A stretch of 64,000 nucleotides of DNA from Negativibacillus massiliensis (GTDB lineage Bacteria > Bacillota > Clostridia > Oscillospirales > Ruminococcaceae), in assembly GCF_900148495.1 (NCBI RefSeq), contig NZ_FTRU01000008.1, forward strand, positions 930,001 to 994,000, in the 5' to 3' direction. The notes under the pieces were generated by a model. It was given only the letters and a program-made list of their open reading frames with translations. It was not told the origin of the DNA and made no database searches. Both the position numbers and the translations under genes were made by a program. Shown here piece by piece: positions 1 through 8,566 of the stretch. Position 1 is the stretch's first letter. The number at the start of each line of letters is the position of its first letter.

Positions 1-18
1 CTTTGAGCGATAAAAAAG

Positions 19-190
19 GGGGGGAGCGTGACCGCTTGCGGTTACTGCGGGGGCATAGCCCCCAGGGGATATCTAAGGGGAAGCCCCTTAGACACGCCTT
101 TCGTATCTTTCCTCGTGAAAGGAAAGATACCGCGGTGTGGAGCGCGCAGCTCCACGAAAGGGAGATTTGCTGAAACTTTGTTTTGAGGCA
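19..190 (+). repeat. Modular hairpin element A (full, modules 1-5)
   Basis: Five consecutive inverted repeats can be read. Module 1 is GTGACCGC/GCGGTTAC (28-45), module 2 is GGGGGC/GCCCCC (49-63), module 3 is TCTAAGGGG/CCCCTTAGA (72-92), module 4 is GTATCTTTCC/GGAAAGATAC (103-130) and module 5 is GTGGAGC/GCTCCAC (137-155). The stretch 64-175 is repeated without a mismatch at 23387-23498. The same module order, with different stem sequences, recurs in the other intergenic elements of this window. No protein-coding role is likely. Confidence 0.85.
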
Positions 191-233
191 AAACACAAAA
201 CATTTTTACTGCACCAAAACAGAATCAGATTTT

Positions 234-262
234 AAAAGAGAGTGGATAACACTCTCTTTTTT
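234..262 (+). terminator. Intrinsic terminator upstream of the ABC-F gene
   Basis: AAAAGAGAGTG (234-244) pairs with CACTCTCTTTT (250-260) and a T-run follows. It would end transcription entering from the left, so the ABC-F gene has its own promoter. Confidence 0.75.
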
Positions 263-269
263 CTTTTCT

Positions 270-317
270 TGTGAAATTAGATATTGAGAGAGTTTCACAG
301 ATGTGTTAATATATATA
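270..317 (+). promoter_or_regulatory. Promoter of the ABC-F gene with overlapping inverted repeat
   Basis: TTGAGA (284-289) and TAATAT (307-312) are separated by 17 bases, a good sigma-A type promoter with a start expected near 319. A perfect inverted repeat TGTGAAA (270-276) / TTTCACA (293-299) straddles the -35 element and could be an operator. Assignment is from pattern only. Confidence 0.5.
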
Positions 318-318
318 G

Positions 319-411
319 GAAAGTGATTTTGCCGCCTTCCCATCAAAACCTTGCGGCAGCAGATCAAAGCCAGCAGAAAATATCAAAGCTTTGCTGTGTA
401 AAACCACTTTC
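319..411 (+). promoter_or_regulatory. Structured 5' leader of the ABC-F gene
   Basis: GAAAGTG plus TTTT (319-330) can pair with AAAA plus CACTTTC (400-411), enclosing two further hairpins, GCCGC/GCGGC (331-357) and CAAAGC/GCTTTG (365-393). Together these form a possible three-way junction in the roughly 125-nt leader. Leaders of antibiotic-responsive ABC-F genes are often attenuators. Whether this one is regulatory is inference. Confidence 0.45.
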
Positions 412-444
412 TACATGTAAACTTTACTTTTCACGGAGACTGCT

Positions 445-2355
445 ATGATTGTATCACTGGATCATGTATTTAAATATTACGGCGCCGACTGTATCCTGCG
501 GGATGTCTGCGCCGCAATCAATGAAAAGGACCGCATCGGTCTGGTCGGCGCAAACGGTGAGGGAAAAACAACCCTCCTGAATGTGCTGACTGGCGCACTC
601 GACTATGAGGAAGGCACGATCGGCCGCACAAACGGCAAGGTTATCGGCTACCTTAAGCAGAACAGCGGTCTTGCAAACGGAAAAACCATCCAGCAGGAGA
701 TGGAGGCGGTGTTTGCCGACCTGCTGGCACTTCGAGATGAGATCGACGCCCTGCAAAAAAAGATGGCGCAGGTGCACGATGACCCGGCTGCCTATGAAGC
801 GGTGTCGACAGAATACCAGAAAAAGCTTGCCCGCTTTGAAGCGCGCGACGGCTATCAGATAGAGGTCAAGATCAACACCATCTTGGGCGGTATGGGTTTT
901 GGCAACTATGACCGCAACATCATCACCGACAACCTCTCCGGCGGCGAAAAGACCCGCCTTGCAACTGCGCGCCTTCTGCTGATGGAACCGGATCTGCTCA
1001 TCCTCGACGAGCCGACCAACCATCTGGACTTTAAGACCTTAGGCTGGTTGGAAGATTACCTTTCTTCCTACAAGGGCGCATTGCTTGTTGTATCGCATGA
1101 CCGTTATTTCTTAAACCGTCTGGTCGACCACATCTGGGAGCTGGAGCGTACCGTGCTCACAACCTACCGCGGAAACTATTCTTCCTACGTCGTACAGAAG
1201 AAGGAGCGCGTTGAACGCCAGCTCAAGGAGTACGAACAGCAGCAGGAACAGATCAAGTCGATGGAGGAATTTGTAGCAAAGAACATTGCCCGCGCCTCCA
1301 CCTCCAAAAGTGCGAAATCCCGCCTTGCCGCCCTCGAACGGATGGACCGCATCGAAAAGCCGGTCATCTGGGAGAAGAAGGCTGCGTTCTCGTTTGAGTA
1401 TGACGAACCGCCGGTCAAGGATGTATTCCACGGCGAAAACATGAGCATCGCGGTCGGGGAAGGGGAGAACCGCAAAGTTCTCTGCCGCAATATGCGTCTG
1501 GACATGATGCGCGGAGAGAAAATCGCCATCATCGGCCCGAACGGTGTGGGAAAATCCTCTCTGCTCAAGGCAATTCAGGAGCTGATTCCGCTGGAGGAAG
1601 GCAGCTTTGAATGGGGACAGAAGGTCAAGACCACCTACTACGAGCAGGAAAACCGCCAGCTCCACCCGGAAAAGACCGCCATCAACGAGATCTGGGACCG
1701 CTTCCCAAATATGTACGAGGTGGAAGTGCGAAACATTTTGGGCAGGGTGCTGCTTTCCGGCGATGACGTGTACAAGCTGGTCGGCAGTCTGTCGGGCGGC
1801 GAGCGCGCCAAGGTTGCCTTTGCGGTAATGATGCTCGAGCGCGGCAATGTGCTCATCCTCGACGAGCCGACCAACCATCTGGACATCGGCAGCAAGGAGA
1901 TGCTCGAGGACGCGCTGGAACGCTTTGACGGAACCATCATCATGGTATCGCACGACCGTTACCTGCTCAACCGCATCCCGACTAAGATCATCGAGATGAG
2001 TGCAGACGGCTACGAGACCTACAACGGCAGATATGACTATTATCTGGAGCACAAGATCGAGCCGCAGGTCAAGAAGGTGGAAGTGAGCGAGGAGAAAAAA
2101 CAGGCTTCGCAGAAGTTCTACAAGACCAAGGCTGACCGCGCAAAACAGGCAGCGCAGCGAAAACGCATTGCCTTCTTGGAAAAGACCATCGAGGAAAACG
2201 AAGCGACCATCGAAGAGCTGACCGCGAAGATGTCCGACCCGGCGATTGCGGCGGACTATCAGCAGGTGGAGGAGATTTGCCAGAAGATCGAGGAGCTGAA
2301 AAACCAGAACGAGGAGTTCGGGGAAGAGTGGCTGCTGCTCTCGGAGGACGAATAA
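445..2355 (+). CDS. ABC-F family ATPase (ribosome-associated, YdiF/Uup type)
   Basis: Soluble 636-residue protein with two ABC ATPase domains in one chain and no membrane segments, the ABC-F layout. The first domain has Walker A GANGEGKTT near residue 36, signature LSGGEKTR near 163 and a DEPTNHLD Walker B near 187. The second has GPNGVGKSS near 363, LSGGERAK near 448 and DEPTNHLD near 471. Between them is a charged helical linker (about 220-330) of the kind that reaches into the ribosomal E site, and a lysine/glutamate-rich coiled-coil tail follows about 540. Family members act on stalled ribosomes as translation factors or give resistance to ribosome-targeting drugs, and sequence alone does not decide which. 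ATG is preceded by GGAG at a good distance. The gene has its own promoter and a foldable leader. Confidence 0.93.
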   Translation: MIVSLDHVFKYYGADCILRDVCAAINEKDRIGLVGANGEGKTTLLNVLTGALDYEEGTIGRTNGKVIGYLKQNSGLANGKTIQQEMEAVFADLLALRDEIDALQKKMAQVHDDPAAYEAVSTEYQKKLARFEARDGYQIEVKINTILGGMGFGNYDRNIITDNLSGGEKTRLATARLLLMEPDLLILDEPTNHLDFKTLGWLEDYLSSYKGALLVVSHDRYFLNRLVDHIWELERTVLTTYRGNYSSYVVQKKERVERQLKEYEQQQEQIKSMEEFVAKNIARASTSKSAKSRLAALERMDRIEKPVIWEKKAAFSFEYDEPPVKDVFHGENMSIAVGEGENRKVLCRNMRLDMMRGEKIAIIGPNGVGKSSLLKAIQELIPLEEGSFEWGQKVKTTYYEQENRQLHPEKTAINEIWDRFPNMYEVEVRNILGRVLLSGDDVYKLVGSLSGGERAKVAFAVMMLERGNVLILDEPTNHLDIGSKEMLEDALERFDGTIIMVSHDRYLLNRIPTKIIEMSADGYETYNGRYDYYLEHKIEPQVKKVEVSEEKKQASQKFYKTKADRAKQAAQRKRIAFLEKTIEENEATIEELTAKMSDPAIAADYQQVEEICQKIEELKNQNEEFGEEWLLLSEDE

Positions 2356-2389
2356 TCTTAAACGGGGTCAGAACCCAATTTGAGGAAAA

Positions 2390-2560
2390 GCGAAAGATTT
2401 TTGCAAATTTGATTGTCCCTGAGGAGATATCCAAGAGGACACTTCCTCTTGGATACGCTTTTGCTGACTTTTCTCGTAAAAGAAAAGTCAGTGCCAGTGT
2501 GGGCGGCATGAGCCCACAAAACCAAAAGTTTGATGCAGCTTTGTTTCGAGGAAGAAGCGA
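2390..2560 (+). repeat. Modular hairpin element B (modules 3-5)
   Basis: This partial element starts at module 3. TATCCAAGAGG/CCTCTTGGATA (2428-2455) is followed by CTGACTTTTCT/AGAAAAGTCAG (2464-2491) and TGTGGGC/GCCCACA (2498-2518). The stems differ from those of element A at equivalent positions but remain fully paired. It begins about 35 bases after the ABC-F stop codon and has no ordinary terminator in front of it. The downstream tail (TTTGATGCAGC and CGAGGAAGAAG) is shared with element C. Confidence 0.85.
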
Positions 2561-2607
2561 GAGATTTGACATTTTACTTCGAACTGAAGATTCAGCAAAC
2601 CTTCCTA

Positions 2608-2830
2608 ATAAACAGAGGGGGAGCGTGACCGCTTGCGGTTACTGCGGGGGATACTTCCCCCCGAGGAGATATCCAAGAGGACACTTCCTCTTGGATACGT
2701 CTTTGCATCCTTTCTTCGTAAAAAGAAAGGATGTGCCAGTGTGGGCGGCATGAGCCCACAAAACGAAAATCTTGATGCAGCTTTGTTTCGAGGAAGAAAC
2801 CAAAACTCCCTGTTATACCGCTAAAACTTT
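2608..2830 (+). repeat. Modular hairpin element C (modules 1-5)
   Basis: Full element: GTGACCGC/GCGGTTAC (2625-2642), GGGGG/CCCCC (2646-2661), ATCCAAGAGG/CCTCTTGGAT (2671-2696), CATCCTTTCTT/AAGAAAGGATG (2706-2733) and TGTGGGC/GCCCACA (2740-2760). Modules 1, 3 and 5 match copies A or B, while module 4 is a third stem sequence, so modules appear to be exchanged between copies. Together with element B it fills most of the 629-base gap between the ABC-F and AI-2E genes. The rest (2831-2984) is a leader without visible features. Confidence 0.85.
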
Positions 2831-2984
2831 CGTTTTCGTAAATTCCCCGCGAAATGTTGCATCCCACATCGCACTAACTTTTTCCATAAAAAAAGAAAGA
2901 GATACCCCAGCATCACCCTTAAAAAGAAAGAAAAAAAGAGAAGTTTGGGTCATCTTGCCCAAAGAAGAAAAGGAGAATGTCCGC

Positions 2985-4331
2985 GTGAAACTTGATTTCA
3001 ATAAGAAATATACGACCATCGCTGTCTATGCGTTTTTGGTAATCGCCGCATCCATCACCTTTTTTTATCTGATCAATGAACATACCACCGTCAGCCGCGT
3101 GCTGGGTATGGTGTTTAACCTGATGATGCCGTTTATCTACGGCGCGGCGCTGGCTTATATTCTCAACCCGATTCTGAACTGGCTGGAACGTAAGGTGTTC
3201 CCTAAGATTTTCCGGGATAAGCTTTCCCGGCGCGGACAACGCCGACTGGGTGTCCTGGTTTCGTTTTTGTTTGCAGCAGCAGTGGTCGCAGTTTTTCTCG
3301 CCATCCTTATCCCGCAGCTGATCGAAAGCGTGGACAGCCTTGCCCGTTCGATTTATGCCTTCCTGCCGCAGGCACAGCAGATGCTCATCGACTTTATTGA
3401 GGAGTATGGCTCTAACGATGTGTTCGCGACCATCATCTCCATCTTCGGCATCGACACCACCGACCCGGCACTGGCGCTGCAGAAGCTGGCTGCCAGAAGC
3501 TATACCTTCCTGACCCAGGTGCTGCCAAACCTGTTCGGCGGCGTGATGAAGTTCACCAGCGGATTGATCAATGTCATCGTCGGCATCATCATCGCCATCT
3601 ACCTGCTGCTTTCCAAAGAGGTATTCTATGCGCAGGTTAAAAAGCTGATGTTTGCCTTTTTCCCAAGAAGATTTACCCAGGGTGTGTTAAACCTGACCCA
3701 CGACAGCAACGCTATCTTCTGCGGATTTATCTCCGGTAAGATTCTGGACTCCGCCATCATCGGTGTGCTGTGCTTTATCGGATGCAGCGCACTGAGCATG
3801 CCGTATGCGGTGCTGGTCAGCTTCATTGTTGGTGTTACCAACGTTATCCCGTACTTCGGTCCATTTATCGGTGCTATCCCAAGCATCTTCATCATCATGA
3901 TCGCCGATCCGATCAAATCTTTGATCTTTGCGGTCTTTGTACTGATTCTCCAGCAGCTGGACGGCAACATCATCGGTCCAAAGATTCTGGGTGATTCCAC
4001 CGGTCTTTCCGCATTCTGGGTTATCTTTGCAGTTACCTTCTTTGGCGGAATGTTTGGCTTTGTCGGCATGCTCATCGGTGTACCGACCTTTGCGGTGATC
4101 TATGCGCTCATCCGCAACATCGCCGAATACCTGCTGGGCAAAAAGGGAATGGTGACCCAGACACCGGACTTTGCTTCTCAGGAAAATCCAATTTTCCAGA
4201 AGGTGAAGTATCACGAAAGCTCCAAAGCGCCGCACTCGGTAGTGGAGGTCTGCGATCTGGACGGTCAGCAGCCGGAAACCGAAGAGCAGCGCAACGCCTA
4301 CAAGCTCCAAAAGAGCAGGGAAGAGGAATAG
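2985..4331 (+). CDS. AI-2E/PerM family membrane transporter
   Basis: A 448-residue polytopic protein of the AI-2E transporter family (PF01594; PerM, YtvI, TqsA). The N-terminal half has three hydrophobic segments, followed by an amphipathic central region with few hydrophobic stretches (about 110-180). The C-terminal half is a dense membrane block containing the family's conserved region around NVIPYFGPFIGAIPS. A hydrophilic tail of about 60 residues ends in charged repeats. Members export small molecules or act in Na+/H+ exchange, and the substrate here is unknown. I chose GTG at 2985 because AGGAG lies at 2971-2975 and the family's N-terminus fits. The open frame runs further upstream, but only through repeat-derived sequence. 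No simple terminator follows and repeat elements start within 50 bases. Confidence 0.85.
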   Translation: MKLDFNKKYTTIAVYAFLVIAASITFFYLINEHTTVSRVLGMVFNLMMPFIYGAALAYILNPILNWLERKVFPKIFRDKLSRRGQRRLGVLVSFLFAAAVVAVFLAILIPQLIESVDSLARSIYAFLPQAQQMLIDFIEEYGSNDVFATIISIFGIDTTDPALALQKLAARSYTFLTQVLPNLFGGVMKFTSGLINVIVGIIIAIYLLLSKEVFYAQVKKLMFAFFPRRFTQGVLNLTHDSNAIFCGFISGKILDSAIIGVLCFIGCSALSMPYAVLVSFIVGVTNVIPYFGPFIGAIPSIFIIMIADPIKSLIFAVFVLILQQLDGNIIGPKILGDSTGLSAFWVIFAVTFFGGMFGFVGMLIGVPTFAVIYALIRNIAEYLLGKKGMVTQTPDFASQENPIFQKVKYHESSKAPHSVVEVCDLDGQQPETEEQRNAYKLQKSREEE

Positions 4332-4374
4332 GTGTTTTTACCGGAAGGGAAAAGCTAAAACACCTTACAAACTA

Positions 4375-4600
4375 CCCTTAACTTAAGTTTCAGCAAACTT
4401 ATTCTTTTTGCAGGGTAGCTTCCCGCCCCTGCACCCCTCGATTCCCCCAGTGATGCACCAAACTTTCGTGATAAACGGAGGGGGAACGTCACGAAGTGAC
4501 TGTGGGGGAAGGGCAATGTTTTAGATTCTGTGAAAACCAAGTTTTGTGTCATTGCCCCCAAGAATGGAACTAACGTTCCATTCTTCGAAAGATTTTTGCA
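4375..4600. repeat. Modular hairpin element D (rearranged)
   Basis: A degenerate, partly inverted copy. GCAGGG/CCCTGC (4410-4432) resembles an inverted module 5 of the type in element J. GTCAC-GAA-GTGAC (4488-4500) is the second allele of module 1. It is followed by a GGGCAATG/CATTGCCC stem (4511-4557) and a perfect 11-bp hairpin AAGAATGGAAC/GTTCCATTCTT (4560-4585). The last two are also the building blocks of the tandem array near 23.1 kb. Confidence 0.7.
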
Positions 4601-4605
4601 AATTT

Positions 4606-4740
4606 AATTGTCCCTGAGGAGATATCCAAGAGGACACCTCCTCTTGGATACGCTTTTGCTGACTTTTCTCGTAAAAGAAAAGTCAGTGCCAGTGTGGGCG
4701 GCACGAGCCCACAAAACGAAAAGCTTTAGGAAACCTTTTC
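4606..4740 (+). repeat. Modular hairpin element E (modules 3-5)
   Basis: TATCCAAGAGG/CCTCTTGGATA (4623-4650), CTGACTTTTCT/AGAAAAGTCAG (about 4659-4686) and TGTGGGC/GCCCACA (about 4693-4713). It is close to element B, with the loop of module 5 changed from GGCATG to GGCACG and the loop of module 3 altered while the stems are intact. Confidence 0.82.
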
Positions 4741-4794
4741 GTTGAGGGAAAAAACAGAATGTCTGACACACTACCCTAAACTTAAGTTTCAGCA

Positions 4795-4952
4795 AATCTC
4801 CTCTTCGTGGAGCTGCGCGCTCCACACCGCGGTATCTTTCCTTTCACGAGGAAAGATACGAAAGGCGTGTCTAAGGGGACACCCCTTAGATATCCCTGGG
4901 GGCTATGCCCCCGCAGTAACCGCAGTGCGGTCACGCGCCCCCTTTTTATCAC
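4795..4952 (-). repeat. Modular hairpin element F (full, inverted)
   Basis: A complete copy in opposite orientation. The module 5 stem GTGGAGC/GCTCCAC comes first (about 4807-4825), then GTATCTTTCC/GGAAAGATAC (about 4832-4859), TCTAAGGGG/CCCCTTAGA (about 4870-4890), GGGGGC/GCCCCC (about 4898-4912) and the module 1 stem GTAACCGC/GCGGTCAC (about 4916-4934). It is the reverse complement of element A apart from loop changes. Confidence 0.83.
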
Positions 4953-4979
4953 TGGAGGCTTCGTAATAGACGAGGAGAC

Positions 4980-5062
4980 TTTGTATCCTTTCTTCGTAAA
5001 AAAAGGATGTGCCAGTGTGGGCGGCACGAGCCCACAAAACCAAAAGCTTGAAGAAACTTTGT
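4980..5062 (+). repeat. Modular hairpin element G (modules 4-5 only)
   Basis: A truncated copy with an imperfect module 4 (ATCCTTTCTT against AAAAAAAGGAT) and an intact module 5, TGTGGGC/GCCCACA with loop GGCACG. Elements D-G fill almost all of the 796-base gap between the AI-2E gene and the helicase gene. Confidence 0.75.
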
Positions 5063-5127
5063 TATAAGCACAAGAAAGCCGTATTTTCTCTATCCCTTTT
5101 TAGAAAACCACCAATCTGTAAAGTAAG

Positions 5128-7248
5128 ATGAAACCAATGAATATCAATATCTTCGATTACCTTAAAGAGACTGCGAACGTCTCATTGACCCCGCAGCAGT
5201 TGCAGGCCGCTCAAACCATTGAGGGGCCTGTTCTTCTGTTGGCGGTTCCCGGCGCCGGAAAAACCACCGTTATGGTCGCGCGCATCGCCAATATGATCTT
5301 CCATCATCAGATCGACCCGGGCGCGATTCTGACCATCACCTTTTCCAAGGCGGGCGCTGTGGATATGCGCCGCAGATATGAGGCGCTCTTTTCTTCGCTT
5401 TCCGAAAAATATCATCGGGAGATTCCGTCTTTCAGCACCATCCATGCGTTCTGCTATCGGGTGCTGGGTTCCTACTGCAGGCTTACCGGCGGCACCGCTC
5501 CAAGCCTTATCGAATCCCGCGACCGCACCCTCATCCTGCGCGAGCTTTATGGGCAGATTGCCGGTGAGTTTTTGACCGAGGATCTGGAAGAGGAACTGCT
5601 GTCCAACTTAAGCTTTATCAAAAATGCCATGCTGCGGGAGGAGGATGTGAAGGAAGGAAAGTGCATCGAGACCCAGATCAAACACCTCTGGGAGATCTAC
5701 CGCCAGTACAGTCAGATCAAACGCCAGAACGGCTGGATGGATTTTGACGATATGCTCAGCTACACCCTCACCATCTTCCGCAAATATCCCGAAATCCTAA
5801 GCCATTACCAGCAGACCTTCCGCTATCTGTGCGTGGATGAAGCGCAGGACACCTCCAAATTACAGTACGCCATTCTTTATCTGTTGACCCGCCAGACCCA
5901 GAACCTTTTTCTGGTGGGGGATGAGGATCAGAGCATCTATCGCTTCCGCGGCGCGTGTCCGGAAAATCTGTTGGAGTTTCCAAAACGCTTTCCCAATGCG
6001 ACGGTACTTAAAATGGAAGAAAACTTCCGCAGCACAAAGGAGATCGTCTCCCACGCAAACCGCTTTATTGCTCTGAACAAACAGCGCTTTGAAAAGCAGA
6101 TGTTTACCAAAAACGAGCAGGGAAGTCCGATTGAGCTAAAAGTCTTGCACGACTTTTCCGACCAGTATCATGCGGCAATCGATGCCTACCTCAAAGAGCC
6201 TGGCACCACCGCCATCCTATACCGCAACAACCTGTCCGCCATCCCGATGGTGGATATTCTGGAGCGAAACGACGTCGATTTTTATATTCGGGAACACAAG
6301 GCGCGATTTAAACAGAACTATGTCGTGCTGGATGTCATCGCCTTTTTTGCGCTGAGCTTTGACCCAAGCGATTTCGAGGCGTTTTCCCGCATCTGCTATA
6401 AGACTTCCGGACGCATTCGCCGCTCGATGCTCGAGCAGATTTCCCGGGCACCGCTGCTTAATGGGGAAACCTACTTTGACCGCGTCATCGACCTGTGCGA
6501 GGAAAATCAGAACACCGGACGCATCCGCTATGTCAGCGCCATGATTGCGCGCCTTCGTCAGATGCATCCGGCAAAGGCGATGGACACCATCCTGCACCAG
6601 CTGGGATATCTGGACTATCTGGAATTTTCAAGCGGCAACGCCTATTCGATGCAGGCACAGAAACTTGGCATCCTGACAAGCCTTGCCTCGCGGGTCAGCA
6701 CCGTCGAGCAGTTTCTGGACCGCATCGACGAGCTGGACGAGGTGATTGCCCAGCACACCCAGCGCACCGATTCCAGACTGACCCTGACCACCGTTCACTC
6801 GGCGAAGGGGCTGGAATTTGATACGGTCATCCTGCTCGACTGCATCGATGACGTTTTTCCCTGTCACAGTGCGATCGAAAAGTACAAGACCGGTCAGGAG
6901 GAGGAGATGGAGGAGGAAGCGCGGCTTTTCTATGTTGCCTGCACCCGTGCCAAAAAGGTGCTGGTTTTGCCGTATGCAAACTATTCGGGCAACAATCCGG
7001 CGCTGCCGTCCCGCTTTTTCTCCCGTCTGCTGGAAGACCCTCAGAAGGATTCTTCCGGGGAAGCAGATGTCGGCAATATCCGGCTTTATCCGGGGCTGAT
7101 GATCGAGCACAAGAATTTTGGTCGGGGACAGGTGGTCGGCGTTGACCGCAAGAAGGGGGTATTCACCGTCTTTTTTGGCAAAAACGGCACCCGCACGCTC
7201 ACCATGGCGATCTTAAAGTCGGACACCATCAAAAAGGCGATGCCATAG
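5128..7248 (+). CDS. UvrD/PcrA-like superfamily 1 DNA helicase
   Basis: A 706-residue ATP-dependent 3'-5' DNA helicase with the superfamily 1A motifs in order. The Q motif is LTPQQLQAAQ (about residues 20-29), motif I VPGAGKTTV (39-47), motif II DEAQDTS (about 236), motif III GDEDQSIYRFRGA (about 264), motif IV ENFRST, motif V TVHSAKGLEFDTV (about 555) and motif VI YVACTRAKK (about 602). The last 50 residues (YPGLMIEHKNFGRGQVVGV) match the Tudor-like C-terminal domain that contacts RNA polymerase in PcrA. Members work in repair, replication-fork clearing and transcription-coupled repair. The ribosome binding site is weak, and ATG at 5137 is an alternative start. Length is close to the usual 720-750 residues. 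Confidence 0.92.
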   Translation: MKPMNINIFDYLKETANVSLTPQQLQAAQTIEGPVLLLAVPGAGKTTVMVARIANMIFHHQIDPGAILTITFSKAGAVDMRRRYEALFSSLSEKYHREIPSFSTIHAFCYRVLGSYCRLTGGTAPSLIESRDRTLILRELYGQIAGEFLTEDLEEELLSNLSFIKNAMLREEDVKEGKCIETQIKHLWEIYRQYSQIKRQNGWMDFDDMLSYTLTIFRKYPEILSHYQQTFRYLCVDEAQDTSKLQYAILYLLTRQTQNLFLVGDEDQSIYRFRGACPENLLEFPKRFPNATVLKMEENFRSTKEIVSHANRFIALNKQRFEKQMFTKNEQGSPIELKVLHDFSDQYHAAIDAYLKEPGTTAILYRNNLSAIPMVDILERNDVDFYIREHKARFKQNYVVLDVIAFFALSFDPSDFEAFSRICYKTSGRIRRSMLEQISRAPLLNGETYFDRVIDLCEENQNTGRIRYVSAMIARLRQMHPAKAMDTILHQLGYLDYLEFSSGNAYSMQAQKLGILTSLASRVSTVEQFLDRIDELDEVIAQHTQRTDSRLTLTTVHSAKGLEFDTVILLDCIDDVFPCHSAIEKYKTGQEEEMEEEARLFYVACTRAKKVLVLPYANYSGNNPALPSRFFSRLLEDPQKDSSGEADVGNIRLYPGLMIEHKNFGRGQVVGVDRKKGVFTVFFGKNGTRTLTMAILKSDTIKKAMP

Positions 7249-7379
7249 TTATTTTTCATTCTGCGATATAATAAAAACAGAAAGAGCAAAAAATTTAGTA
7301 TCCCACTTGTCGTAAACAATGTGGTACAATAACAATATAAAAGGATCAAACAGCAAAAGGGAAAAGAGGAGGAGACATC

Positions 7380-8228
7380 ATGGGAATTTTGATCTGTCCC
7401 ATCTGTAAGAGCAGACTGGAGCCAAACGGACAGAGTTTTTGCTGTAAACATGGGCATAGCTTTGACCTTTCCGCGTCCGGCTATCTGCACCTGCTGCCGG
7501 CAAATCAGATGCGCTCGAAAATTCCGGGCGATAATAAACAGATGGTTCGCGCAAGAAAGGAATTTCTCTCCAAAGGCTACTATCAGCCGGTCAGCGATCT
7601 GCTCAATCACCAGGTGCTGGAGCACTGCAAGAAGGGAACTGCCCTTCAGATTCTGGATGCCGGCTGCGGCGAAGGATACTACACCAACCGCCTGACAGCA
7701 GAATTTTCCCGTTCTGGTGCAGAATTTGCGGTCACCGGACTGGATATTTCCAAATTTGCGGTGGATGCCGCTGCTAAAGCTGCAAAGTCTGACCATGATA
7801 TTGCAGGACACGTTCAGTATGGAGTTGCAAGCATCTTCGACCTTCCGGTAAAGGATCATTCCTGCCATGTGGTAACCAATCTTTTTGCGCCGGTCTGCAT
7901 GGAAGAATACCGACGGGTACTCAAACGGGGCGGCATTTTGGTGTTTGCGGTCACCTCGACCATGCACTTGTGGGAGTTAAAGCAGGCAATCTACGACGAG
8001 CCGTACGAGAACGAAAAGGTCGATCATGAGTATGAGGGCTTTAAGATGGTCGGCAAGGAGAAGGTACATACCACCATCACGCTGCCAAACCAGCAGGACA
8101 TCGACAATCTGTTCACCATGACGCCGTACTACTACAAATCCTCGGTGGAAAGCACCGAACGTCTGCACCATCTGGGCAGCCTGACCACCCAGATCGATGT
8201 GGATATCATTACCTATCAAGCGCTTTAG
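7380..8228 (+). CDS. RlmA-type rRNA (guanine-N1) methyltransferase
   Basis: A 282-residue SAM-dependent methyltransferase. The N-terminus carries a cysteine/histidine zinc site (CPIC at 6-9, then CCKHGH about 23-28) followed by SASGYLHLLP, the arrangement typical of RlmA/RrmA proteins, which methylate a guanine in domain III (helix 35) of 23S rRNA. The SAM-binding motif ILDAGCGEGYY lies at about 90-100, and NLFAP at about 163 resembles the catalytic loop. Methylation by some members (TlrB type) confers macrolide resistance, which cannot be inferred here. The start is supported by GAGGAGGAGACATC just upstream. No simple terminator follows, and element H begins about 80 bases downstream. Confidence 0.85.
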   Translation: MGILICPICKSRLEPNGQSFCCKHGHSFDLSASGYLHLLPANQMRSKIPGDNKQMVRARKEFLSKGYYQPVSDLLNHQVLEHCKKGTALQILDAGCGEGYYTNRLTAEFSRSGAEFAVTGLDISKFAVDAAAKAAKSDHDIAGHVQYGVASIFDLPVKDHSCHVVTNLFAPVCMEEYRRVLKRGGILVFAVTSTMHLWELKQAIYDEPYENEKVDHEYEGFKMVGKEKVHTTITLPNQQDIDNLFTMTPYYYKSSVESTERLHHLGSLTTQIDVDIITYQAL

Positions 8229-8304
8229 GGCAATGTTTTAAATGAAAAACATCTCTCCGCTGGAGGAATTTCCGGAAATCCAAAAACCAGTGATATCAGG
8301 AAAG

Positions 8305-8510
8305 TTTGGTGTATCAGAGGGGGAACGTCACGAAGTGACTGTGGGGGATACTTCCCCCTGAGGAGATATCCAAGAGGATACCTCCTCTTGGATACGTCTT
8401 TGCATCCTTTCTTCGTAAAAAGAAAGGATGTGCAGGTGTGGGGTGCATAACCCCACATCAGCAAAGTATTTAGTTTGATGAAAGCCTCAGTTGAGGAAGA
8501 AAGCGAAAAT
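8305..8510 (+). repeat. Modular hairpin element H (modules 1-5)
   Basis: Full copy: GTCAC-GAA-GTGAC (about 8327-8339), GGGGGATACTTCCCCC (about 8343-8358), ATCCAAGAGG/CCTCTTGGAT (about 8368-8393), CATCCTTTCTT/AAGAAAGGATG (about 8403-8430) and TGTGGGG/CCCCACA (8437-8457). Module 5 here is the third stem allele, combined with the module 3 and 4 alleles of element C. It fills the 338-base gap between the RlmA-like and alcohol dehydrogenase genes. Confidence 0.85.
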
Positions 8511-8566
8511 TTGATAAAACCTTCCATTATTTATAAAACCACCAAACTCTTAAAGGAGGTATTCCT

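Noticed and set aside
1111-2052. 313-codon antisense frame over the ABC-F gene
   Set aside because: Shadow of the second ATPase domain; no independent support.
2277-2867. Open frames of 60-160 codons on both strands across elements B and C
   Set aside because: They run through inverted repeats, similar frames recur at every repeat copy with the same peptide bits, and none has a consistent ribosome site.
7249-7379. Promoter TTGTCG/TACAAT before the RlmA-like gene
   Set aside because: The spacer is only 12 bases, too short for a normal promoter, and no better pair is clear.
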